This document shows, in pieces, positions 17,339-24,681 of a DNA stretch of 54,525 nt. A program made the translations under genes and the position numbers. Each line of letters begins with the position of its first letter. The stretch's first letter is position 1. The notes below the pieces were generated by a model. The model was not told where the DNA came from, searched no databases, and saw only the letters and a program-made list of their open reading frames with translations. The stretch is from Flavobacteriaceae bacterium. Its GTDB lineage: Bacteria > Bacteroidota > Bacteroidia > Flavobacteriales > Flavobacteriaceae. The stretch lies in assembly GCA_947452415.1 (NCBI GenBank), contig CANGCT010000005.1:1-54525 (forward strand), written 5' to 3'.

Positions 17339-17698
17339 ATGGGAACAATTAAATTACAAAATATAAGAGCTTTTTCCTTTCACGGATGCTTGGAAGAAGA
17401 AGGAAAAATTGGATCAGACTACCGAGTAGATCTTGAAATTAAAACCGATTTACGTAAATCTTCGCTATCGGATGATATAAAAGATACGGTAGATTATGTG
17501 CTTTTAAATCAGATTGTGGTTAACGAAATGGACATTCGATCTAAATTATTGGAACATGTTGCCAATAGAATTATCGTGCGAATCTTTAAAGAAATACCTT
17601 CAGTTTCCCGAATTATCCTTGGTGTTTCTAAACTAAATCCGCCTATTGGTGGTGATGTTGAAGCGGTTACTATTGAAATGGAAGAGTATAGAACTTAA
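17339..17698 (+). CDS. folB: Dihydroneopterin aldolase
   Basis: The 119-residue protein has the family's opening (IRAFSFHGCLEEEGKIG), a DYVLLNQIV segment and the C-terminal part SKLNPPIGGDVEAVTIEM. In this family the conserved Glu after the FHGC-type segment and the KxxPP region shape the pterin pocket. FolB converts dihydroneopterin to hydroxymethyl-dihydropterin in folate synthesis. Length is normal. It stands alone between divergent glnS and tRNA-Cys and is followed by a hairpin. Confidence 0.92.
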   Translation: MGTIKLQNIRAFSFHGCLEEEGKIGSDYRVDLEIKTDLRKSSLSDDIKDTVDYVLLNQIVVNEMDIRSKLLEHVANRIIVRIFKEIPSVSRIILGVSKLNPPIGGDVEAVTIEMEEYRT

Positions 17699-17713
17699 AA
17701 ATTCCAATCTTGT

Positions 17714-17764
17714 AAAATCCAAATTCCAACTTTAAAAAGTATATTTTTCTAAATGGAATTTGGA
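17714..17764 (+). terminator. Hairpin downstream of folB
   Basis: TCCAAATTCCA (17718-17728) pairs with TGGAATTTGGA (17754-17764). The loop is long (25 bases) and the T run follows only after another 15 bases, so it may be a weak terminator. It uses the same AATCCAAATTC core as hairpins at 3451 and 28122. Confidence 0.5.
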
Positions 17765-17765
17765 A

Positions 17766-17796
17766 TTTGCATTTTGGATTTTTTATATTATATTTG
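17766..17796 (+). promoter_or_regulatory. Promoter of tRNA-Cys
   Basis: TTTG at 17766-17769 and TATATTTG at 17789-17796 are separated by 19 bases, an ideal Bacteroidota promoter. The -7 box ends 17 bases before the tRNA. The -33 box abuts the folB hairpin. Confidence 0.75.
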
Positions 17797-17813
17797 CAAT
17801 CCAATAAATAATT

Positions 17814-17884
17814 GGCGTCGTGGCCGAGCGGCTAGGCTGGGCTCTGCAAAAGCTCCTACTCCGGTTCGAATCCGGACGATGCCT
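17814..17884 (+). tRNA. tRNA-Cys (anticodon GCA)
   Basis: A full cloverleaf can be drawn. The acceptor arms GGCGTCG and CGATGCC have one G-U pair. The D stem is GCC/GGC, the anticodon stem GGGCT/AGCTC surrounds loop CTGCAAA with anticodon GCA at 17846-17848, and the T arm is TCCGG-TTCGAAT-CCGGA. The discriminator base is T/U at 17884, as expected for tRNA-Cys. The 3' CCA is not encoded. Length is 71 bases. A strong promoter precedes it and a terminator follows at once. Confidence 0.95.
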
Positions 17885-17890
17885 CTTCTT

Positions 17891-17917
17891 AAAATCCTCT
17901 CAATCGAGAGGATTTTT
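17891..17917 (+). terminator. Terminator of tRNA-Cys
   Basis: AAAATCCTCTC and GAGAGGATTTTT form a perfect 11-bp stem around an AATC loop and run into T residues, 6 bases after the tRNA. Confidence 0.9.
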
Positions 17918-18094
17918 ATTTTAAATTTTTAGAAAAAATGGATTAAAGTTATATTCGAATCCGAACGATGACTCTGAAACCTTCAAGGAAACTTGAGGGT
18001 TTTTTTGTTTTAAATTTTTAAAAAAATGGATTAAAGTTGTATTCGAATCCAGACGATGACTCTGAAACCTTCAAGGAAACTTGAGGATTTTATC
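17918..18094 (+). repeat. Two tandem ~88-bp repeats carrying copies of the tRNA-Cys 3' end
   Basis: The gene-free stretch 17885-18236 holds two nearly identical units. Each has an AT-rich part (TTTTAAATTTTTA, ATGGATTAAAG), then a copy of the tRNA T-loop and 3' side (TTCGAATCC, ACGATG, CTCT at 17954-17975 and 18042-18063), then a hairpin with arms CCTTCAAG and CTTGAGG. Together with the genuine tRNA 3' end at 17865-17886 this makes three copies spaced 89 and 88 bases apart. The acceptor, D and anticodon arms are absent, so these are not tRNA genes. The rest, 18095-18236, holds only a short repeat fragment at 18161-18177. Confidence 0.85.
17977..18002 (+). terminator. Hairpin in first tRNA-end repeat
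   Basis: AACCTTCAAG and CTTGAGGGTT pair around a GAAA tetraloop (one G-U pair) and are followed by seven T residues. A weaker second copy is at 18068-18086. Confidence 0.7.
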
Positions 18095-18236
18095 GTTATT
18101 TTTTAGAAAAAAGCAATGTAAGTTATATTAGAATTATATAGAATATCTCTCCTAAAAGCTGTCATTCCATAGAAATCACATTTAAATATTAATGTTATTG
18201 AAATAAAGAACTAGGTAAAAAAGAAAGTGAAAAATT

Positions 18237-18920
18237 TTATCTGTTGTTTTCTATATCCTCGGCTGCTTTAGTAACTATTTGTTTGTCTTTAGGAAGGAAA
18301 GCCTGTGACAAAATAAATACTCCCGAAATTACCAAAACAATACTTATAAATTTCTTAATAAGGAGAATGTTTTTAGGGTTTAATTTAGTTCGTAATTGTT
18401 TAGCGGCAAGTATTTTGAAAATATCGGTAATGAAATAAGTAACTACCATGGTAGCTAAAAAAGTAAACATTCTTGTTGGATCTAATTTTAATCTTGGACC
18501 TATTGTAATTAAAATTAACAACCAATATCCTAGTACACCTACATTAATAAAATTTAAGAAAAAGCCTTTAATAAATAAAGAAAAATAGTTGTTTTTAGCT
18601 AATTCTGTTGGGTCTTCTTCGTGAATATTTTTCTCTGTTTTTTTGTTTTTTATGAGGGTAATGATACCATAAGTTAGCATTACTAATCCACCAAAAATAA
18701 ATAAAGCAGGATCATCTTTAATAGTTTGAATCAATCGATAACTACTAAAATAAGCAATTAAAATAAATATTATGTCTGCAAGAACTACGCCTAAATCAAA
18801 GACAATTGCTGCTTTAAAACCTTTAACCACACTAGTTTCCAGTAATACAAAGAATACTGGACCGATCATAAAACTTAAAATAAAACCAGGGATAATAGCA
18901 GCGGCAATATCTTGTAACAT
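18237..18920 (-). CDS. LysE-family amino-acid exporter
   Basis: The 227-residue protein has the N-terminal family signature (AAIIPGFILSFMIGPVFFVL) and six likely membrane helices with a charged loop around residues 85-105 (KNKKTEKNIHEEDP). LysE/RhtB-type transporters export amino acids or related small molecules; the substrate cannot be told here. The C-terminus is short and charged. It follows the GIN-domain gene after 64 bases on the same strand and may be the last gene of the rnr transcript. Confidence 0.85.
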   Translation of the reverse strand: MLQDIAAAIIPGFILSFMIGPVFFVLLETSVVKGFKAAIVFDLGVVLADIIFILIAYFSSYRLIQTIKDDPALFIFGGLVMLTYGIITLIKNKKTEKNIHEEDPTELAKNNYFSLFIKGFFLNFINVGVLGYWLLILITIGPRLKLDPTRMFTFLATMVVTYFITDIFKILAAKQLRTKLNPKNILLIKKFISIVLVISGVFILSQAFLPKDKQIVTKAAEDIENNR

Positions 18921-18984
18921 ATTTATTTTTTAACAAAAATTATTCTGCAAATTAGCATTTATAAATTAAAAACTAAAATAAAAT

Positions 18985-19650
18985 CTAATTTGCTTCTTTA
19001 ATGGTGCCTCCTGCAACTATCTTTTGGTTGATTTGTTTTGGCTTTCCGTAAATAATAATATCTCCTCCTGCACGAACTTTTGCCTCCACTAAATCAGTAG
19101 CGTAAACATCTGATTCTCCTCCTGCATTAACCGTTATAATCGTTTGATTAGTAACTAGTTTTTCGGCTTCATAAATACCGCCAGAATTCACTAAAACTTC
19201 TTGATTTTTAGCCGTTCCCGAAAGTTGAATTTTAGATCCATTAGCTACTCTAGCGGTTAATTTATCTACATAAAGACTAATTTTTATTTCTGAACCTTCT
19301 TTGGCTTTTATATCAAATGAAGTTGTAGTAAATACCGATTCACTTGCTATTCTTGAACCTTCATTGGCTTCAACAGCATCAATTTTTTTATAATAAACCG
19401 TTGCCGAAACATTGTCTCCTTCTAATAATCTAGTTAGAGGCATTCTGATTTTTAGCTCGCCATTCTTATTAACTATCTCTACTTCTTCTGAACCACTTCC
19501 AGTAAGTAGAACCTTATTCTCTTTTCCAGGAATTAAGGTAACATCTATTTGGTCAAAAGCGGTTACTTTATTAAAATCACCAACATTTTTCTCGGTTTGC
19601 GAAAAGGCTATAGAACTAATAAATAATAAACTATAAAGTGTTTTTTTCAT
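18985..19650 (-). CDS. GIN-domain (DUF2807) secreted protein
   Basis: The 221-residue protein begins with a signal peptide (MKKTLYSLLFISSIAFSQ). Its body is a repetitive beta-rich fold with short strands and Gly/Ser-rich turns (EANEGSRIASESV, AKEGSEIKISLYV, VNAGGESDVYATD), as expected of the parallel beta-helix DUF2807/GIN family. Such proteins are very common in Bacteroidota and are thought to act at the cell surface or in the periplasm; no specific role is known. The ATG is 1 base from the stop of rnr, so the two share a transcript. Confidence 0.85.
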   Translation of the reverse strand: MKKTLYSLLFISSIAFSQTEKNVGDFNKVTAFDQIDVTLIPGKENKVLLTGSGSEEVEIVNKNGELKIRMPLTRLLEGDNVSATVYYKKIDAVEANEGSRIASESVFTTTSFDIKAKEGSEIKISLYVDKLTARVANGSKIQLSGTAKNQEVLVNSGGIYEAEKLVTNQTIITVNAGGESDVYATDLVEAKVRAGGDIIIYGKPKQINQKIVAGGTIKEAN

Positions 19651-19651
19651 A

Positions 19652-21832
19652 CTAGTCGTTTTTTCTTAAAAAAGTAAAATCTAATTGTTTTTTAACTAAA
19701 TCGGCATTCTTAACTTTAACGTAAACTTCGTCGCCTAATTGTAATAATTGTTTAGAAATTTCTCCAACTAAAGCATATTGTTTTTCGTCAAAAGTGTAAT
19801 AATCGTCTTTAATTTCTCGTATTCTACACATTCCTTCGCATTTATTTTCTACAATTTCTACATAAATTCCCCATTCGGTAACACCCGAAATAACTCCAAG
19901 GAATTCTTGATCTTTATGATCTTGCATGTATTTAATTTGCATATATTTAATAGAATCGCGTTCAGCATTAGTTGCTAAGCTTTCCATATTGGACGAATGC
20001 ACGCATTTTTCTTCATAAACTTCGGCATCAGCGCTTTTTCCGCCATCCAAATAATATTGCAGTAAACGATGTACCATAACATCCGGATAACGTCTAATTG
20101 GTGAAGTAAAATGGCTATAGTAATCAAAAGCTAAACCATAATGACCAATATTTTCTGTAGAATATTTAGCTTTATTCATGGTTCTAATGGCTAACGTATC
20201 AATAAGATTTTGCTCTTTCTTTCCGTTAACGTCTGACATTAATTGATTTAACGATTTAGAAATATCTTTTTTATCGCGTAAATCTATTTTGTATCCAAAT
20301 TTAGAAATCAAAGCCTGCATGGCAAATAACTTATCTTCATTTGGTTCATCGTGAATTCTATAAATGAAGGTTTTCTTTTGTTTTCCAATGTATTCTGCAA
20401 CTTTTCTATTGGCTAAAAGCATGAATTCTTCTATCAAATGATTGGCATCTTTAGATACTTTAAAGTAAACACCTTCTGGTTCTCCGTTTTTATCTAAATT
20501 GAATTTAACTTCTACTTTATCAAACGATATTGCGCCATTATTCATTCTATTTCTTCTAAGAATTTTTGCTAATTCATCTAATTTCAATGTTGCTTCAGTA
20601 ATTGCATCGGAAGCAGTAAAATCAGAACCAGTTAACGAAACATCTGCTGGAATTTTATTCGATTTAGTTTCGATAATAACCTGCGCTTCTTCATACGAAA
20701 ATCGTTGGTCGGAATTTATAACTGTTCTTCCAAACCATTGGTTTAAAACAGTTGCTTTGTTATCTATTTCGAAAATGGCAGAAAAGGTATATTTTTCTTC
20801 ATTAGGACGAAGCGAACAAGCAAAATTAGATAATACTTCAGGTAACATTGGAACAACTCTATCTACTAAATAAACTGAAGTTCCTCTATTATAGGCTTCA
20901 TCATCTAAGATGGTTCCTTCTTGTAAATAATGCGAAACATCGGCAATGTGAATTCCAATTTCAAAATTTCCGTTTTCTAATTTTTTAAACGATAAAGCAT
21001 CATCAAAATCTTTAGCATCTTTAGGATCAATGGTGTACGTTAAGGTATCTCGCATGTCGCGACGTTTTGCAATTTCTTCCAGATGAATAGCAGTATCTAT
21101 TTTTTGCGCAAATACTTCTACTTCTACAGGAAAATCATACGGTAAGCCATATTCGGCAAGGATAGCATGAATTTCAGTATTGTGTTCACCTGGTTTTCCT
21201 AAAACTTTTAGTATGGTTCCAAAAGGTGAATCGGCTTTTTTAGGCCAATCTTCAATTTTTACAACCACCACATCGCCTTGTTCTGCTCCGTTGTATTTAT
21301 CTTTCGAAATAAAAATATCGGTATACATTTTAGCATTGGCTGTAGATACAAAAGCAAAATTCTTTTGAATATCAATAACTCCAACAAATTCAGATTTGGC
21401 TCTTTCTAAAATTTCTATAACTTCACCTTCTGGTTTTTTTCCTTTACGACGATTGTAAACATAAACTCTAACTTTATCTTTATCTAGAGCGTGGTTTAAA
21501 TTATTGGTAGGAATAAAAACATCGGTTTCAAAATCAGGACAAATGAAATAAGCGGTTCTTCTAGAAGTCATGTCAATAGTACCTTCGTAGTAATCTTGAC
21601 TTACTGCTTTCACTAAATAATTTCCAGGATCGCTTTCAATAATTACTTTTTGAGCAGCAAGTATTTTTAAATCTTTAATGATTTCGTTTCTGCTTTTAGT
21701 ATCGGTTAATTCAAGAACAGCACATATTTGTTTATAATTGAAAGGTTTATTGGCTTGTTTTGATAGTATTTTTAATATTTTTTCAGAGAAAGTCTTCTCT
21801 TTTTTTCCAAATTTTTTTGGTGTTTTACTCAT
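19652..21832 (-). CDS. rnr: Ribonuclease R
   Basis: The 726-residue protein has N-terminal cold-shock-type segments (about 85-200) and the RNB catalytic motif DPKDAKDFDDAL at residues 269-280, whose Asp residues bind the catalytic metal. It also has the segment YSHFTSPIRRYPD and a C-terminal S1 domain (GVISGVTEWGIYVEI). RNase R degrades structured RNA 3' to 5' and takes part in rRNA and mRNA turnover. Length fits the family. It begins a minus-strand operon with the GIN protein and probably the LysE-like exporter. Confidence 0.95.
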   Translation of the reverse strand: MSKTPKKFGKKEKTFSEKILKILSKQANKPFNYKQICAVLELTDTKSRNEIIKDLKILAAQKVIIESDPGNYLVKAVSQDYYEGTIDMTSRRTAYFICPDFETDVFIPTNNLNHALDKDKVRVYVYNRRKGKKPEGEVIEILERAKSEFVGVIDIQKNFAFVSTANAKMYTDIFISKDKYNGAEQGDVVVVKIEDWPKKADSPFGTILKVLGKPGEHNTEIHAILAEYGLPYDFPVEVEVFAQKIDTAIHLEEIAKRRDMRDTLTYTIDPKDAKDFDDALSFKKLENGNFEIGIHIADVSHYLQEGTILDDEAYNRGTSVYLVDRVVPMLPEVLSNFACSLRPNEEKYTFSAIFEIDNKATVLNQWFGRTVINSDQRFSYEEAQVIIETKSNKIPADVSLTGSDFTASDAITEATLKLDELAKILRRNRMNNGAISFDKVEVKFNLDKNGEPEGVYFKVSKDANHLIEEFMLLANRKVAEYIGKQKKTFIYRIHDEPNEDKLFAMQALISKFGYKIDLRDKKDISKSLNQLMSDVNGKKEQNLIDTLAIRTMNKAKYSTENIGHYGLAFDYYSHFTSPIRRYPDVMVHRLLQYYLDGGKSADAEVYEEKCVHSSNMESLATNAERDSIKYMQIKYMQDHKDQEFLGVISGVTEWGIYVEIVENKCEGMCRIREIKDDYYTFDEKQYALVGEISKQLLQLGDEVYVKVKNADLVKKQLDFTFLRKND

Positions 21833-21957
21833 AATCTTTTTCTAATAAGGTTTAAAATTACGAAGAAGTATTAAGATTATAGAATTAAGTTTAAGATTTA
21901 TATAAAAAATAACTTTTATAAAAAATTAAGAAGGTGTCGAATTAGTAAAGTTTAGTT

Positions 21958-21965
21958 TAAATTTG
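21958..21965 (+). promoter_or_regulatory. -7 promoter box of the DUF2007 gene
   Basis: TAAATTTG fits TAnnTTTG and ends 22 bases before the ATG at 21988. Confidence 0.45.
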
Positions 21966-21987
21966 ATTAAAATATAAATTAATAAAA

Positions 21988-22221
21988 ATGGTAGAATTTA
22001 AAACTATTGCTATCTTTAATTTTCCTCATGAAATACTGGTTTTAAAGTCTATTTTAGATAATGAAGGAATTCCGTATTTATTTCAAAATGAAAATTTAGC
22101 TTCGGTTAATCCATTAGCAAGTTACGCTTATGGCGGAATTCAATTAAAAGTACATCCTAAAGATTTTAAAATAGTTCAAGAAATTTTAAATAACTTGAAT
22201 ACAAATTTAGAAATTGTATAG
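21988..22221 (+). CDS. DUF2007-type signal-transducing-like small protein
   Basis: The 77-residue protein has a compact pattern: KTIAIFNFPHEILVLKSILD, then GIPYLFQNEN, then IQLKVHPKDFKIVQEIL. This is the beta-alpha-beta-beta-alpha layout of DUF2007 (a PII-like ferredoxin fold), where members begin by describing 'the bite of two strands and a helix' that compare protein copies of different ages. The molecular role is unknown. It is the first plus-strand gene after a long minus-strand block and directly borders the candidate origin. Confidence 0.75.
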   Translation: MVEFKTIAIFNFPHEILVLKSILDNEGIPYLFQNENLASVNPLASYAYGGIQLKVHPKDFKIVQEILNNLNTNLEIV

Positions 22222-22232
22222 AATACCATTTT

Positions 22233-22249
22233 GTCATTCCGTAGGAATC
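22233..22249. repeat. Short dispersed repeat GTCATTCCGTAGGAATC
   Basis: A 17-base near-palindrome; a diverged copy (GTCATTCCATAGAAATC) is at 18161-18177. Such fragments recur between genes of flavobacteria from memory. Confidence 0.5.
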
Positions 22250-22397
22250 TGTTCTTTTTATTCTATAATAAATTTGAAAGTTTTCAACATCTATTAAAAA
22301 CAATAAAAAGAAATTTTAAATTTAAATTCATTTTTGGTGGTTATTATAGCTTGTTAATTTGTATAATAACTTTAATTTTATTTCCTTGATTTTATGG

Positions 22398-22426
22398 TTA
22401 TACTTTTTTATACTTTTTTATACTGG
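22398..22426. repeat. 10-bp AT-rich tandem repeat in the candidate oriC
   Basis: TTATACTTTT occurs at 22398-22407 and 22408-22417 and is followed by a partial third copy TTATACTGG at 22418-22426. It is immediately followed by the DnaA-box-like TTATTAACA, an arrangement that suits a DNA-unwinding element. Confidence 0.8.
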
Positions 22427-22892
22427 TTTATTAACATAATTTTAATATGTTAAAGCATTCATTTAGAGTCAAATTTTAAAAGTAATAAACAGTTGTTAAT
22501 AAGTGAAAAAATATAGTTTTTGTAAATAACTTTAGTTGTTGATTTATGTTGAAAAAGTACTTTTTAATATGGATAACTTTTATAAAAAAACACCAAACTA
22601 AATTAGATTTTTCCAATCCATTTTTGGATTACAAATTATTCTAATACAAGCACCAAAAACTTTTTATTTTCTATCTTAAGTTATCAACAATAGTTATTAA
22701 TTTAAAGTTATCTGAATATCAACGAATTGTAAAACACTATTAACAATTCAAAATTTTAACATTTGAATTAAATATAAAGCAATAATAACTAATTACTTAT
22801 AAATATTTCTTAGAAGTTAAAAAGGCTTTATATAAGTAAATCAAGTAGTTATATTTTTACCAAATTGAAATCGATTTACTAATAAGTTTGAT

Positions 22893-22900
22893 TAAATTTG
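22893..22900 (+). promoter_or_regulatory. -7 promoter box of rpiB
   Basis: TAAATTTG fits TAnnTTTG and ends 26 bases before the preferred ATG at 22927. It lies inside the region upstream of that ATG, which supports the later start over the TTG at 22888. Confidence 0.5.
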
Positions 22901-22926
22901 TTTCCACAACTAGAACAAAAAATACT

Positions 22927-23358
22927 ATGAAAATCTCCATCGGAAACGACCACACAGGATCAGATTATAAAAAAGCAATTGTTGCTTTTTTAACTTTAAA
23001 AGGGCACAAAATTATCAATCACGGAACCGATACTTTAGATGGTGTGGATTACCCAGATTTTGGGCATCCAGTTGCTATTGATGTAGAATCTGGTAAAGCC
23101 GATTTAGGAATTGTAATTTGTGGTTCTGGAAACGGAATTGCTATGACCGCCAATAAACACAAAGGAATTCGTGCTGCACTTTGTTGGACTAAAGAAATTT
23201 CTGCGCTAGCGCGTCAACATAATAATGCTAACGTAGTTAGTATCCCGGCTCGTTTTACTTCAATACCGCAAGCGATAGAAATTGTTGACACCTTTTTAAA
23301 CACCGATTTTGAAGGTGGAAGACACGCAACAAGAGTAGATAAAATAAGTTGTACTTAA
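22927..23358 (+). CDS. rpiB: Ribose-5-phosphate isomerase B
   Basis: The 143-residue protein starts MKISIGNDHTGSDYKKAIV and has VICGSGNGIAMTANKHKGIR in the middle. The Cys there is the catalytic base of the RpiB/LacAB family. The enzyme interconverts ribose 5-phosphate and ribulose 5-phosphate in the pentose phosphate pathway. The frame extends to a TTG at 22888, but the extra 13 residues are not family-like and a promoter box lies within them, so the ATG at 22927 is chosen. It is the first gene to the right of the candidate origin. Confidence 0.93.
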   Translation: MKISIGNDHTGSDYKKAIVAFLTLKGHKIINHGTDTLDGVDYPDFGHPVAIDVESGKADLGIVICGSGNGIAMTANKHKGIRAALCWTKEISALARQHNNANVVSIPARFTSIPQAIEIVDTFLNTDFEGGRHATRVDKISCT

Positions 23359-23386
23359 TTTATTTGGATTAAATATGCGACAACAA

Positions 23387-23482
23387 TTGACTGAATTTAC
23401 ATTAATTTAGTCAACACACTGACTGAATTAACATTAATTTAGTCAACACATCGACCAAATTTACATTTTTTTATTACATTTG
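23387..23482 (+). repeat. Three 32-bp phased palindromic operators before DUF4143 ATPase A
   Basis: Units start at 23387, 23419 and 23451, an exact 32-bp period. Units 1 and 2 are 28-bp imperfect palindromes with arms TTGACTGAATT (CTGACTGAATT in unit 2) and AATTTAGTCAA, joined by CACA. Unit 3 is decayed (TCGACCAAATT left half only) and lies over the core promoter: the -7 box TACATTTG begins 24 bases after its start. The pattern suggests cooperative binding of a repressor on one face of the DNA, presumably the HTH-bearing product of the gene itself (inference). Confidence 0.85.
23475..23482 (+). promoter_or_regulatory. -7 promoter box of DUF4143 ATPase A
   Basis: TACATTTG fits TAnnTTTG, ends 24 bases before the ATG at 23507 and sits at the end of the third operator unit. 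Confidence 0.6.
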
Positions 23483-23506
23483 TATTTGAATACTAAAGAA
23501 ATAGAA

Positions 23507-24649
23507 ATGTTAAATTACTATAAAAGAGCCGTTTTAGCAGAATTTCACAAAAAAGTTTTACCAAACAAAGTACTGATTTTATTAGGCGCTAGACGTGTTG
23601 GAAAAACGGATTTGATTAAAAATTATCTCAAGTCAATCCCAACAGAAACGTATTTGCAATTAAATGGAGAAGATAAAAACAATGTGAATTTGCTAAAAGA
23701 ACGATCGGTTAGTAATTACAAACGTCTTTTGGCAAACGTAAATTTGTTAGTAATTGATGAAGCACAAAACATTCCAGATATAGGGATGATTTTGAAATTG
23801 ATTGTGGATTCTATTGAAGGAATAAAAATTATTGCAACAGGATCGTCAGTTTTTGATCTATCCAACAATTTAGGCGAGCCTTTAGTAGGAAGAAAAAATA
23901 CCATATATTTATTTCCGTTATCACAAATAGAGTTTTCAGAAAAAGAAAATTATAAGAAAACCATTGAAAATCTAGAGCAAAGATTACTATTCGGAAGTTA
24001 TCCCGAACTTGAACAGTATGTTGATTGGGAAAGCAAGGAAGATTATATTGCCGAAATTATAAACTCCTATTTATTAAAAGATATCTTAATTTTTGAAGGC
24101 ATCAAACACTCTAATAAAGTCTATGATTTATTGCGTTTAATTGCATTTCAAATCGGGCAAGAAGTTTCATTACTAGAACTAGCAACACAATTGCAAATTT
24201 CCAAAAACACCGTTGCTAATTATTTAGACTTACTAGCTAAAGTTTTTGTTTTGTTTAAAGTAGAAGGTTTTAGCCGTAATCTTCGAAAAGAGGTGGTAAA
24301 ATCCTCACGATGGTATTTCTACGACAATGGCATTAGAAACGGAATTATAAATAATTTTAATAAAATAGAAAACCGCAACGACATTGGCGGACTTTGGGAA
24401 AATTATTTAGCCTCCGAAAGAATTAAAAAACAGCATTACCAAAAAATAAGAAACAACAATTATTTTTGGCGCACCTACGATCAACAAGAATTGGATTGGT
24501 TGGAAGAAAAAGGCGATAACTTGGCAGGTTTTGAATTCAAATGGAATGAAAACCGAAAAGTTAAAATTCCTACCGCTTTTGCAAAAGCGTATCCAGAAGC
24601 AACTTTTGAAGTAATAAATAAACAAAACTATTTAGAATTTATAACGTAA
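23507..24649 (+). CDS. AAA ATPase with DUF4143 C-terminal region (paralogue A)
   Basis: The 380-residue protein has Walker A GARRVGKT at 27-34, Walker B LLVIDEAQ at about 80-87 and a sensor-like ATGSSVFDL near 110. A winged-HTH-like part (SLLELATQLQISKNTVANYL, about 220-239) follows, then a C-terminal part with D330 and the ExK pair E343/K345, which fits the PD-(D/E)XK-like fold assigned to DUF4143. Such ATPases are widespread in bacteria and archaea and have no settled role. The frame opens at a TTG at 23480, but that lies inside the -7 box, so the ATG at 23507 is used. It is similar along its whole length to the gene at 26989, and tex follows after 32 bases. Confidence 0.85.
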   Translation: MLNYYKRAVLAEFHKKVLPNKVLILLGARRVGKTDLIKNYLKSIPTETYLQLNGEDKNNVNLLKERSVSNYKRLLANVNLLVIDEAQNIPDIGMILKLIVDSIEGIKIIATGSSVFDLSNNLGEPLVGRKNTIYLFPLSQIEFSEKENYKKTIENLEQRLLFGSYPELEQYVDWESKEDYIAEIINSYLLKDILIFEGIKHSNKVYDLLRLIAFQIGQEVSLLELATQLQISKNTVANYLDLLAKVFVLFKVEGFSRNLRKEVVKSSRWYFYDNGIRNGIINNFNKIENRNDIGGLWENYLASERIKKQHYQKIRNNNYFWRTYDQQELDWLEEKGDNLAGFEFKWNENRKVKIPTAFAKAYPEATFEVINKQNYLEFIT

Positions 24650-24681
24650 ATTCTAAAGTTAAACCTATATTTTTTTTTAAA

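Larger units (their letters stand above)
22222..22887. other. oriC: Candidate chromosomal replication origin (oriC)
   Basis: This 666-base stretch is gene-free and very AT-rich. It contains DnaA-box-like 9-mers close to TTATCCACA: TTTTCAACA at 22281-22289, TTATTAACA at 22428-22436, its reverse complement at 22494-22502, reversed TTTTCAACA at 22547-22555, TTATCAACA at 22681-22689 (one mismatch to consensus) and CTATTAACA at 22737-22745. A 10-bp tandem repeat lies at 22398-22426. Genes to the left are mostly on the minus strand and genes to the right mostly on the plus strand, as around an origin, and three parS-like sites lie 15-17 kb away. No perfect DnaA box is present and dnaA is not in the window, so this is a well-supported inference, not proof. 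Confidence 0.6.

Noticed and set aside
17954..18063. Additional tRNA genes
   Set aside because: Only the 3' quarter of a tRNA is present; D, anticodon and acceptor 5' parts are missing.
23387..23482. CRISPR array
   Set aside because: The 32-bp units are palindromic and directly adjoining, with no variable spacers and no cas genes.
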